Positions 35,001 through 46,502 of a stretch of 64,000 nt of DNA are shown in pieces. This DNA comes from Cymbidium sinense (lineage: Eukaryota; Streptophyta; Magnoliopsida; Asparagales; Orchidaceae). The notes beneath the pieces are model-generated. The model worked only from the letters and a program-made list of their open reading frames with translations. It searched no databases and was not told the origin of the DNA. How positions within the stretch are numbered: the first letter of the stretch is position 1; every line of letters begins with the position of its first letter. Both the position numbers and the translations under genes were made by a program. The DNA is taken from assembly GCA_021442155.1 (NCBI GenBank), contig CM038214.1:313627001-313691000 (forward strand), read 5' to 3'.

Positions 35001-38000
35001 AAGAATGATCATCAATGAAAATTTTATTTTGAATTCAATCTCTTCAATGTTGAAAGTATTCTTGTTTGTGAATCGGTCATGATGTGTTTAGGGTCTGTGT
35101 AGAGGAACCCTAGCGGCGTTCTATCCTTCATCAACACAATAAAAACACAAACTACACACAAACATATACAAGAAACATATATCTTTTGTCTCAGGCTACT
35201 CTAAGTTGAGATAACCCCAGTACTCACTTTGTTGCTCTAGGTGGGCGTGCTACCCTACTAGTGCATCACCCTAGTGGCCTTCTTTCTTTAGAGGATGTAA
35301 GCCTGCTACACTTTCTTTCCTTACTTGGCCACTACACGATAAGCACCTTATTAATTTGGTAGGCCTTACTGTGTGGCTGATAAGCTACTTTATGTTTACT
35401 TCATTTAAGAGGATGTGAGTTTGCTACACTTTCTTTTTGGATTTGCCTTTGTGCACTGACTAGGTCAAGTATATTTGAGGTTTAGGATAAGTTCCCTAGA
35501 GGCTCCTTCCCTCCTGATTGCTTTAAGTCTGGGTCCAACCCTTCCTTGGGACTCTTTGCATAGTAGTCTCTCTAGGTTAGATAACATCCCGATGATCAGT
35601 TTTACTTGGAAAATTGTAAGCCTACACACTTTCTTTTCAGATTGATCATTGCACATCGACGAGCACCTTAGGTTGGTAAGTTCTCACTATGCTGATTGAT
35701 ACACCACTCATGCTGACGGATACACCTTAGGTTGGTTGGTTCTCGCACCTTAGAATACACCACTCATGGAAGATGTAAGTCTGCTACAGTTTCTCCTTGA
35801 GTTGGCCACCGTAGACCTATAGGCTTTCTTTTTTAGGGCTTAAGATAATGCCCCAAGTAGCACCTCCCTTGTGGGCACTGTATTTGGATCACATCCTTTG
35901 TGACCCCATTTAGACATGACCCTGGTTACTATCAGATTGGATAGTTCCTCTATCCTAGTAACTACGCCTGTGGTTGAAGAATATATTCTATGGATGTGCA
36001 AATTCTCCCTTGGTCCAATATATCTGAGATAGGTCAAGGCTAACATAGCCCCTTCTCAGTGTGGTCCCTCGTACACCAATAGGGTCAATGTAAATATATA
36101 AACAAAATATATATTCACTTGTAGATTAGGAGGATACCCCTAGAGGTACCTTTTCCCAAGCAAGCATTCTATCTTTTGGGCAGTGTTAGCAAAACTCCCT
36201 ATAGAAATCTCTAACTACCTTGAGTTGATATAAGTCCCCAATGACATTCACTTAGTAGTTGCCCCTAAGTCGGGTTCGATTTCTTGTGCTACTAATAGGT
36301 CACCCCAGCGATTGTTCCTGGCTTTAGAAGATGTAAGTGCCTTACCTTCTTCCCACAATATTGCACACGAAAGGCAACCCCTTAGGTTTGCTAGCTCTAC
36401 CCCATGAGTGACTATCCCCTAATTTGTAAATCTAAGATAAGACATGTCCAATATAGCCCTTCTCTATGGTCCATACAACATGGTCCATAAATTAAATCTA
36501 TTAAATTTGATTGAGCTCACATCCCTAGTGGATATGCCCATAATTCAAAATCAAACTAAACTAAATAAACCATATCAAATCACATGAAATTAAGATAAAA
36601 TAAATCTTGACTACTTTTGAGTTTCCATAAGTCTCCAACAGCATTCACTCAGTAGATGGCCTAGGTCAGGTTCAATTTGTTGTGCATCCAATAAGTCACC
36701 CCAGCTGTTGTTCCTCATTTTGGAAGATGTAAGGCTACTACACCTTCTTCCTATCAAATCTATTGCACACCAAAGGGAAACCCCTTAGGTTGGCTAGCTC
36801 TACCCCACAGCTGGTAGGCTATCCCTTTGATTAAAAATAGGTAGGTCAAGGCTGATATAGCTCCTTCTTAATGGGTCCATCGTGCAACAATAGGGTCCAT
36901 ACATTAACTAAGATTAAATTAAACCCAATTTGATTTTCCATAGTCAAGTTAAATCATGTCGTTCTCCCCAATGGTGCCCCAAATCGTATATAAACAAGTC
37001 AAGCATACAAATCAAATTCAAAACCAACCTCCCTAGTGGAGCCAAATTAAACCAACTCCCCTAGTAGAGTCTAAATCAAAGAAATCTAGCCAAACTCTTA
37101 TTCCCAGTGGATACATTCCCAAATAAATCTATGAAATCAAACTCAAATCCCAATCCCTAGCGGATAGCCCAAACCTGCTTTCAAAGTGGAAGGTTCATAT
37201 ACTCGATCCCCAGCGGACTTGAGCCCATATCTCTAGTAAACATGCCTCCACATCAATTAAAACAAAATAAATTAAAGTCGATTCAATCTTAATCCCCAGT
37301 GGATTATAGATTCTTATCCCCAATGGATCTTCTTTCCATAAATCATATAATCAAATCAAATTTAAACCCCAACATATTTTCTTCTTCTATGCGCTCGACA
37401 TAGACCCCTCTCATGTGTTGTCCAATGCACGTGTGATCCCCTAGTGGATCTCCCTCCATGTCCTTAACATGGAATTCTCATCAAATCTTATTTCTTCTTC
37501 TATGCACACCTTTAATATTTCAACCAAAAGCCTAACAATGTATTCATTCAAATTACATCATCTTAACATTGTAATCAACATTTTATGATTTATGATTGCA
37601 AGCTCAAACTAACTATACAATATCATGCTAAACATATTATAGTGTATGAATTAACACACTATATTATATATTATAATATATGATGTTATATTATAATTTG
37701 CTATAATATAATATATTGTCTAACATTACACCTCATTAGAATCACTTAAAAGGAACAAATAAAGAAATTTTTTCAAAATATGAATAATGTTAATTTTGGA
37801 TGTAAAATGTATTTTTTTCTATTAGAAATGGTACAAAATAGCATAATTTTGGTGTTTCTTCTAGGTGTGTGAATTTGGCCAAATTCTTCCATGTCAATGT
37901 TCAAATTAACATGTTTGTAAGTTTTGACCCAATGTATATAACAAAAGTAAAACATACTAAAATGTATAATAACATTTAGTAACACCACCAAATTTAAATA

Positions 38001-38980
38001 GATGTGAGTTATATTGTTCTGCACATTATATTTTAGTATGCTTTCTTATAATATATTATCTTACATTACACCTTAAGATGAATCACTTTAATAAACAAAT
38101 TTATAAAACTTTGTTGAAAAATGAACATTTATTTTGGATGCAAAATTTCGTTCTTTTGATTAAATTACACAGCATAGCACACCCCGATGATGTTCCTTAA
38201 AGCATACCTTAAATTTGGCCAAATCCGATCATCTCAGCCTATAAATCAATATTTTTATGAATTATACTAGTACAAACTCTACTACATCATACTATAACGA
38301 ACTAAAATATCCAAAACAATAAGTAGTAATACACAATGGTATGTTATAATGAATGATGCTACACTATGTTATGGCATCCTATATTATAATACACTATAAC
38401 ATATTATATTAAATTATATTGAATATCACATCTCAAGGGATTACTTAAAATAAAAAATCATTTAATTAGTCTAATTGATAAAAAACTATATATTTTAGTT
38501 GTATCACTTACAGATTTTAAACTGAAACAATATATTTTGATGTCTTGCTTTACCTATTATGAATTTGGCCAGTTTCCATCATTTTATAGTCTAAATCAAC
38601 ATTTTGATAAATAATAATGCTAGTAATAATAATTATAAAGTACTAAAATAATTTAAAATGCATAGAATAATATATTATGATATATGATGCTGTATTATGC
38701 TACAACATATAATATTATTTTGAACATAAAATCTTAGTTTTTAGACTACATGTGCGGTCGAACACCTTTGGTACTACATCCTAATTTTGACTTCAAATTT
38801 CACAAATTTTATCATCTAATTTATTAAACTAATATTTTTATAATTTATGTTAATATAGACTACAGGGCACAATACCATAATATACTAAAACATTTTAAAA
38901 CATCTTATAACATTTAAAAACACATCACTACATGCTCAAATATATGATGCTACATTATACTTAAATATATGGTAATATAA
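35001..38980 (+). other. B1 3' non-coding region, probable 3' LTR
   Basis: About 4 kb after the integrase stop. It contains imperfect repeats of a GATGTAAGTCTGCTACAC-like unit (35298, 35410, 35618, 35768, 36330, 36724), then many CCCCAGYGGA-like motifs (36970-37450), then an A/T-rich part (37600-38980) with repeats around GAATTTGGCCAAATTC. Nearly the same sequence recurs after the integrases of B2 and B3. The exact LTR start cannot be set because no 5' LTR is available for comparison; candidate TG starts lie near 35075. Confidence 0.65.
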
Positions 38981-39002
38981 TAAGATTTATGGTTAGGGTT
39001 TA

Positions 39003-39122
39003 GGGTATTCAAATCTCTAACAGTCAAGGGAAAGTCTATTGAAGATATTTTCTTTAACTACCATAAATATGTTAGGATTAGGTCATTCTTTAGATCTACT
39101 CCTAATGACATCTTTATTCAAG
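39003..39122 (+). other. E block copy 1: conserved 40-codon fragment of unknown origin
   Basis: Follows a short TTTAGGG tract (38990-39006) and is followed by satellite. On + it reads without a stop: VFKSLTVKGKSIEDIFF, NYHKYVRIRSFF, RSTPNDIFIQG. The same block with few changes is at 49391-49502 and 61022-61140. It ends in CAAG|GT, which looks like an exon end, though these bases also merge into the satellite. The source gene is not recognised. The spacing of FF..Y...RIRS...STP..IF weakly recalls the N-terminal part of plant MICU-type calcium-uptake proteins; this is a guess. Confidence 0.4.
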
Positions 39123-39442
39123 GTTTAAGGTTTAGTAGTTAGTCTTAGTTTAAGGTTTAGGGTTAGTATAGGGTTTAGTGTTTAGGGTTAGTTTAGGGTT
39201 TAGGGTTTAAGGTTTAGGGTTTAGGGTTTAGGGTTTAGGGTTTAGGTTTATAGGTTTTAGAATTTAGGGTTTATGGTTTAGAGTTTCGGGTTTAGGGTTT
39301 ACTATTTATGATTTTAGGGTTTATGGTTTAGGATATAGGGTTTAGGGTATAGGGTTTAGGGTTTAGTGTTTAGGGTTTAGGGTTTAAGGTTTAGGGTTTA
39401 GGTTTTAGGCTTAGGGTTTAAGTTTTAGTTTAGGATTTAAGG
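39123..39442 (+). repeat. TTTAGGG array between E1 and G4
   Basis: G-rich TTTAGGG and variants. The same type of stretch, 200-345 bp, lies between E block and GRP module in all three composite units (49503-49845 and 61141-61340). Confidence 0.9.
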
Positions 39443-39912
39443 TTTTTTTTGAAATAGAGAATAAATTCAGATTCAACATTTCTTCTTTTTTATTTCATCA
39501 ACCAAGTAGCACCCCAAGTTTTCTAAGACACAAGCGACAATATAGATAAAAAATGAGCAACCATAGAGCAAATTAAAAAACTTAGATAAGTAGAAACATC
39601 TCTACTGTCAAGGTACAGTACCATAAGTAACCGATCGGATCGGTATTCTTTAGTTTCTCCTGCTCCCATTAGAACCATCCCCACCTCTCGAGTAGCAGGA
39701 TCTGCCATCATATCCCCAATCTCTCCCTCCACCACCACTACGGTTGTAACCTTCGTCGCTTCTCTGACCACCATAACCACCACTACTCCAACCACCACCT
39801 CCATATCCATCAACACCTATAGATCCCCCACCATCCGTGATGCAGCCTCTCCCGCCCCACCACTAGATCTGAGAGCCTGGTTGATAGTGATGTTCCTATC
39901 ATCAAGGTTCGC
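39443..39912 (-). pseudogene. GRP module G4
   Basis: Minus strand: INQA (RRM end), then a damaged glycine-rich tail with GGYGGQRSDEGYNRSG and GRDWGYDGRSCYSRGG, ending DGSNGSRRN plus stop (NWRN in other copies). The A-run is shortened (T-run at 39443-39450). The 3' UTR matches the other modules. At the right edge the first residues of the usual module are altered. A 1-2 bp indel splits the frame in the glycine-rich part. Confidence 0.8.
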
Positions 39913-42283
39913 ATATGGTTTAGTTTATTAGGTTTTAGGATTTAGGTTTATTTTTTTAATTTATTTAGCTACTTTAGGTTTAGGTTTAGGGTTAGGGTTC
40001 ACTGTTTAGGGTTTCAGGTTTTTGGCTTAGGGTTAGGGTTTAGGGTTAGTTTAGGGTTTGAGGTTTAGGGTTTAGGGTTTAGGGATTTTAGGGTTTAGGG
40101 TTTAAGGATAGTTTTGGATTTGGGGTTTAAGTTTTTAAGGTTTAGGATTTAGTGTTAAGGGTTTAGGTTTTATGGTTTAAGGTCAGGGTTAGGGTTTTTG
40201 GTTTAAGGTTTAAGGTTTTGGTTTAGTTCTTAAGGTTTATGAATTCGGGTTAGTTTAGGGTTTAGGGTTTTTTAGGTTTTAGGGTTTAGGGTTTAGGGTT
40301 TAAGGTTTAAGATGTAGGTTGCTTTAGTTTAGGGGTTTAGTTAGTTTTAGGGTTTAGTGTTTAGGGTCTCAGATTTAGGGTTTAGGGTTTTTTTTAAATT
40401 AAGTAAACTAGTATGTTTAGGTTTATTTAGTTTATTTTTATTTATTTAGTTTATTTTATTTTATTTTTTATTTATTTTATTTAGTTTATTTATTTTTTTT
40501 TTATTTTTTTTTTTTATTTTTGTTTTGGTTTAGGTTTTTTTTAGTAATTTTATTTTATTTTATTTTAGGTTTAGGTTTTATTTTTTATTTTTAGGTTTAG
40601 GTTTAGGTTTTTATTTTATTTTTTTAGGTTTAGGTTTTAGGTTTATTTTTTTTTATTTTTTTTTTTCAGGTTTGGGTTTATTTTTAGTTTATTTTATTTT
40701 ATTTAGTTTAGGTTTAGCTTATTTTAGGTTTAGGTTTAGGTTTTATTTATTTTAGCTTATTTTATTTTAGTTTAGGTTGAAGTTTGTTTTATTTTGTTTA
40801 TTTTATTTTTATTTTAGGTTTAGATTTTTTTGGAGCTTAGGGTTTCGGTTTTATTTTTTATTTATTTTTAGGTTTTATTTTTAGGTTTATCTTTTTGGTT
40901 TAGGTTTTTATCTAATTTTAATTCTAATTTATTTTACAATATTTATTTTATTTTATGTTTAATTTTTGTTTTATTTAGGCATTTTATTCTTAGGTTTATT
41001 TTATTTTTAAATTTAGTTTAGGTTTTTATTTATTTCATTTTACTTTATTTTTATTTTTTATTTTATTTTATTTTATTTTTAGGTTTTGGTTCAGGTTTTA
41101 GTTTAGATTTTAATTTATTTTATATATTTTATTTTATTTAGGTTTTGGTTTTTTTATTTATTTTATTTTTAGGTTTTATTTAGTGTAGGTTTAGGTTTTT
41201 AGGTTTTTAGGGTTAAAAGCTTGTGGTTTAGGGTTTAGGGTCTAGGGTTGTCGGTTTTAAGGTTTAGGCTTTAAGGTTACGGGTTTTGGGTTTTGTGTTT
41301 AGGGTTTATGGTTTTAAGGCTTAGGGTTTGGGGTTTAGGGTTTTAGGTTTATGGTTCAGGGTTTAGGGTTTAGGGTTTAGAGTTTAGGATTTATTTAGGG
41401 TTAGGATTTTATATATATATATATTAAATAAACTCATAGGTTTAGGTTTATTTAGTTAATTTTTTATTCATTTTAGTTTAATTTATTTTTTATTTTTATT
41501 TAGTTTAGTTTATTTATTGAAGGTTCCTTTATTTTAGTTTATTTTTTAGGTTTTGGTTTAGGTTTATTTTTAGTTTTTAATTTATTTTACATTTTGGCTT
41601 AGTTATATTTTTTATTTTTTAGGTTTAGGGTTAGGTTTTTATTTTATTTTTTTAGGTTTAGGTTTTAGGTTTTTATTTTATGTTTATTTTTAGGTTTTAT
41701 TTTTTAGTTTAGGTTTAGGTTTTGGTTTAGTTTATTTTAAGGTTATGTTTAGGTTTTATTTATTTTAATTTAGTTTATTTAATTTTTTTGTTTAGGTTTA
41801 GGTTTTTTTTAGTTTAGGGTTTAGGTTTTTTATTTTTATTCATTTTTTATATTTTTTAGGTTTAGGTTTTATTTAGTTTTTGTTTTATTTTATTTTAGGT
41901 TTATTTTATTTTATTTTAGTTTAGTTTATGTTTTATTTATTTTTTATTTTAGTTTAGTTTTAATTTTTATTTTATTTTCTTTTTTAGGTTTAGGTTTAGG
42001 TTTTAGTTTAGGTTTTTATTTTATTTTATTTTTTATATTATTTTGGTTTAGGATTCTTTGTTTATTTTATTTTGAGGTTCTATTTAGTTTAGCTTTATGT
42101 TTTAGCTTTTTACATTTTAGGGTTTAAGGTTTTGGGTTTAGGGTTTAGGGTTTTTGGGTTTAGGGTTTAGGATTTAGGGTTTAGGTTTTAGGGTTTAGGG
42201 CTTAGGGTTTTTAGGGTTTAGGGTTTAGGTTTTAGGTTTTAGGTCTAGGGTTCAACTTTTAGTTTAGGGTTTAGGGTTTTTAG
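39913..42283 (+). repeat. Telomere-derived satellite between G4 and G5
   Basis: Begins with the G1-G4 type flank (TTTATTAGG..TTTAATTTATTTAG), then TTTAGGG variants to 40390, then T-rich monomers with start boxes at 40396 and 41423. The box at 41410 is preceded by a short (TA)n run instead of a plain T-run. No gene seen. Confidence 0.85.
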
Positions 42284-42410
42284 TTTTTTTCAAGAGAGAA
42301 CAAATTTAGATTCAACATTTCATCTTTTTGATTTCATCAACCAAGTAACACACCAAGTTTTCTAAGACACGACATAGATAAAAAAACACATAGAACAAAT
42401 AAAAAACCAT
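42284..42410 (-). pseudogene. GRP module G5: 3' UTR remnant only
   Basis: Only the T-run and the first 120 bp of the module (on +) remain. On the minus strand this is the far 3' UTR with the conserved ACTTGGTGTGTTACTTGG and TTTCATCTTTTTGATTTC-complement phrases. The coding part is replaced directly by T-rich satellite at about 42411. The left flank is the same as for the complete modules, so it is a deletion of a full module rather than an independent insertion. Confidence 0.8.
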
Positions 42411-44119
42411 TTATTTTTTTTTTAGGTTTAGGTTTTTTTTTTTTTAAGGTTTAGGTTTTAGGTTTTATTTTAGGTTTGTTTTTTTTATTTTATTTTAGTT
42501 TAGGTTTAGGTTTATCTTTAGTTTATTTTTTTTTAATTAGTTTAGGGTTTAAGTTTAGTTTATTTTAGGTTTAAGTTTAGGTTTTATTTATTTTATTTTA
42601 GGTTTAGGTTTATTTTATTTTATTTATTTTTGGTTTAGTTTTTTTTTAGTTTAACATTTAGGTTTAATTTTTTATTTATGTTTATGTTTTATTTTTAGGT
42701 TTATTTTTTAGGTTTAGGTTTTTATTTATTTTTTATTTTATATTATTTTAGGTTTATTTATTTTTTTACATTTACTTTTATTTTATTTAGGTTTTTATTT
42801 TAGGTTTATTTTATTTTATTTTTGTTTAGTTTATGTATTTATGTATTTTACTTTAGTTTAGTTTTTATATTTTGTTTTATTTTATTTTAAAGTTTAGGTT
42901 TAGGTTTTAGTTTAGGTTTTTATTTAGGTTTAGGTTTTATTTATTTATTTTATAATAAGTTTTTATTTAGTTTAGGTTTAGGTTTTTAGGTTTTTAGTCT
43001 TTTAGGATTTAGGGTTTTGGGGTTTTGGGTTTACGATTTAAGGTTGTAAGTTTTAGGGTTTAGGGTTTTGAGTTTAGAGCTAGTGTTTAGCGTTTAGGGT
43101 TTAGGGTTTAGTTTTCAGGCTTTAGGGTTTAGGGTTTTTAGGGTTTAGGGTTTAGGGTTTAGGGTTCAGGGTTTTGGGTTTTAGGTTTGGGGTTTAAGGT
43201 TTGGGTTTAGGGTTTAGGGTTTAGTGTAGTAGGTTTAGGGTTTAGGGTTGTAGGTTTAGGGTTAGGTTTTTTTTTTTTAAATTAGGGTTTAGATTTTAGG
43301 GTTTAGGTTTTAGGTTTAGGGTTCAGGTTTTCGTTTAGGTTTATTTCTAAATTAAGAAAACCTGTAGGTTTAGGTTTTCTTTTAGTTTATTTTTATGGTT
43401 TAGGGTTTAGGGTTAGCTTAGGGTTTAGGTTTTTTTTTTAAAAATAAAAAAGTTATGTAAACCAGTAGGTATAGGTTTATATAGTTTATCTTTTATTTAT
43501 TTTAGGTTATTTTATTTTTAATTTTTATTTATGTCATTTTTTAGTTTAGTTTATTTATTTTTGGTTTATATATTTCAGCTTAGGTTTTTTATTTTAGTTT
43601 ATTTTTTAGGTTTAGGTTTAGATTTATATTTTAGCTGAGTTTTTTTTCTAATTTTTTTTTAGGTTTAAGTTTTATTTTCTATTTTTAGTATAGCTTTAGG
43701 TTTTTATTTTAATTTTTTAGGTTTTCCATTTTTGGTTTTTATTTTAGGTTTAACTTTAGGTTTAAGTTTTTTTTTAGTTTATTTTATTTTATTTAGTTTA
43801 GGTTTAGTTTATTTAGGTTTAGGCTTAGGTTATATTTATTTTAGTTTAGTCTATTTTAGTTTAGGTTTAGGTTTATTTTATTTTTATTTTTGGTTTAGGT
43901 TTAAGTTTAGGTTTTTTTTTATTTTTTTTAAGTTTAGGTTTTTTTATTTATTTTATTTTTAGGTTTTATTTAGTTTAGGTTTTAGTTTTTAGGTTTTTAG
44001 GATTTAGGGTTTAGGTTTTAGGGTTTAGGGTTTTAAGGTTTAGGGTTTAGGGTTAGAGTTTAGGGTTTACGATTTAGGGTTTAGGGTTTAAGCTTCAGGG
44101 TTTAGGGTTTACGGTTTAA
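42411..44119 (+). repeat. Telomere-derived satellite between G5 and B2
   Basis: T-rich monomer remainder (42411-42990), G-rich variants (43000-43330), start boxes at 43350 and 43441 with a second box near 43635, and TTTAGGG variants to the gypsy junction at 44119. Two start boxes only about 90 bp apart show a local deletion. No gene seen. Confidence 0.85.
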
Positions 44120-45366
44120 GCAACCATTCATGGAATACCTAAGTATAGGCAAACTACCTCAAGAGAAGTCCCAAGCCTATTAGATGAACTAGAGAGCACT
44201 TTCCTACACTCTTGTGGATGGTGTCTAGTACCGGTGGTCTTTTGATCATATGTGATTACGTTGTTTAGAAAAGCACAAATCCCGTAAGATTGTGCCGGAG
44301 GTACACTCAGGATTATCTGGAGGAAACCAATCTGGTCAAGATCAAGAAACTAGGATACCACTGGCCATCGATAATCAAAGATTGCATGGATCTGACTAGA
44401 CAATGCAACCAATGTCAAATACACATTGTGGTCCTACACAAACCACCCAACATCTTACATCCTACATTGGACTTATGGACATTCGAGTGTTGGGGTACCA
44501 ACATTGTGGGTCCAATTGATCCTCCTTCTTTTAAGGGTCACCAGTTCATCTTAGTTGCTACTGACTACTTTTCCAAATAGGTGAAGGTGATTCCACTTAG
44601 AGAGGTCACAGCTTAGCATGTGCTCTAATTTTTTAGGAACCATATCAAATATAAGTTCAGAGTGCCTCGATGAATTATATCTGATAATGGTAGTTCAAGA
44701 TCGAGATCAACAACTTTCTAGACACATAGATTGGAGACATTCTACCATCAACTACCCAGAGCGGCTTAAAAAGCCTTATGGCATCAAAATACTAAAGAAG
44801 ATACTCGACAACAATAAGCTATAGTGGCTTGAGAAGTTAGTCAAAGCCTTGTGGGTCTATCGTATCACATATAGAACTCTAACTCAATCTACTCTTTTCT
44901 CCTTAGTGTATGGATCCAAAGTTGTTCTACCATTAGAAGTCAAACTCCCATCACTAAGGATAGCTGTGGGTAATAAGATCATAACAGAGAAGAACGCCAA
45001 GTTGTGGTTAGAAGAACTCGAAGGTTTGGAGGAGAGATGCTTGCGAGCTTGCCAAAACCTCGAGTTGTACAAAACCAAAATGATTCAAGCTCACAACAAG
45101 TTGGTCTGTCCAAGAGCTTTTCAAGTAAGAGAGCTTATTTTAGTTCTAAGGAGACCGATTGTTGCCCGTTATAAGATGGGAGGAAAGTTTGAACCTACTT
45201 TGGAAGGCCTCTTTGCCATAGAGAAGGCATACCAAGGAGGATATTATCAGCTTATTAATCATAAGGGAGAGCACCCAATGCTTCCAATCAGTAGGCTTTA
45301 CTTAAAGAAATATTATAAATCATGTTATAAAATAATTATCATCAATGAAAATTCCAATTCAAATTA
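44120..45366 (+). pseudogene. B2 integrase
   Basis: Zinc domain: VHSGLSGGNQSG and CNQCQIH, with asparagine in place of the second histidine as in B1 and B3. In the core the first aspartate is lost (GTNIVGPID), the second lies in IISDNG near 44680, and the region around the glutamate is damaged. The C-terminal part is a long open frame, 44849-45367, with LEELEGLEERCLRACQNLEL and the GPF/Y-like KFEPTLEGLFAIEKAY, ending KKYYKSCYK. It is the best preserved integrase C-terminus in the window. Confidence 0.85.
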
Positions 45367-46421
45367 AATCTCTTCCAAGTTCAAAGTATTCTTGTTTGAA
45401 TCATGATATGTTTAGATAGGTGTGGAACCCGAAAGCATCCTATCCTTCATCAACATAACACAAAACTACACAAAAACATATATAATAAATACATATTTTT
45501 TTTTTATATCTGGCTACTCAGAGTTAAGATAACGCCCCTAGTGGCACTCACTTAGTAGCTGCTCTAGGTTGGGATGACATGCTACCCTTCTAGTGTGTCA
45601 CCCCAATGGTCTTCTTGCTTTAGTGGATGTAAGTATGCTATGCTTTCCTTCCTTACTTGGCTACTGCACTTCGATGAGCACATTGTTAGTTTGGTAGGCA
45701 TTTCTACGTGGCCGGTATGCTACCTCATGTTGGCTTCATTTAAGAGGATGTGCGTCTACTACACTTTCTTCTTAGATTAACCTTCGTTCACTAATTGGGT
45801 CAAGTATATTTAAGGTTTAGGATAAGTCCCCTAGCTGCTCCTTCCCTCCTGAGGTTTAGGATAAGTCCTTCCTTGGGGCTCCCCGCTTAGTAGTCTCTTT
45901 AGGTTAGATAGCATCTATCCTGGCAATGATAAACTATTCTGATGATCAATTCCACTTGAAAAGTTGTAAGCCTAAACACTTTCATTCTAGATTGATCGTT
46001 GCACACCGACGGGTACCTTAGGTTAGTTTGTTCTCACTATGCTGACGCATACACCTTAGGTTGGTTGGTTCTCACACCTTAAGATACACCACAAGGCAGA
46101 TATAAGTCTCGCTACACTTTCTCCTTGAGTTGGCCATCGCACACCTATAGGCTTACTTTTCCGGCTCGTGGATAGCACCCTAGCAGCACCTCTCTTGTGG
46201 GCACTATATTTAGGTCACATCCTTTGCGACCCCATTTAGACATTACCCAGGTTACTATCATATTGGATAGTTCCCCTTTCCTAGTAACCACCTTGTGGTT
46301 GGAGAATCTATCCTATGGATGTGCAGATTCTCCCTTGGTCCAATAAATCTAAGATAGGTCAAGGCCAACATAGCCCCTTCTCAGTGTGGTCCCTCACACA
46401 CCAACGGTCTAAAACATATAA

Positions 46422-46502
<81 letters not shown>

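Larger units (their letters stand above)
29734..38980 (+). mobile_element. Gypsy B1: Tat-type Ty3/gypsy relic, 5' and RT parts missing
   Basis: Plus-strand relic containing the end of gag, protease, a second (archaeal-type) RNase H, integrase and a 4 kb 3' non-coding region. The order gag-PR-(RT missing)-aRNH-IN places it with the Tat branch of plant Ty3/gypsy elements. About 2 kb of unrecognised sequence stands where reverse transcriptase and the first RNase H should be. No 5' LTR is present in the window. Many stops show that it is inactive. Confidence 0.85.

Noticed and set aside
35465..36046. Minus-strand frames in the gypsy 3' regions (35465-35656, 35840-36046, 57680-57880, 58094-58285)
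   Set aside because: Copies share them only because the DNA is duplicated. No domain, and they lie in repeated non-coding DNA.
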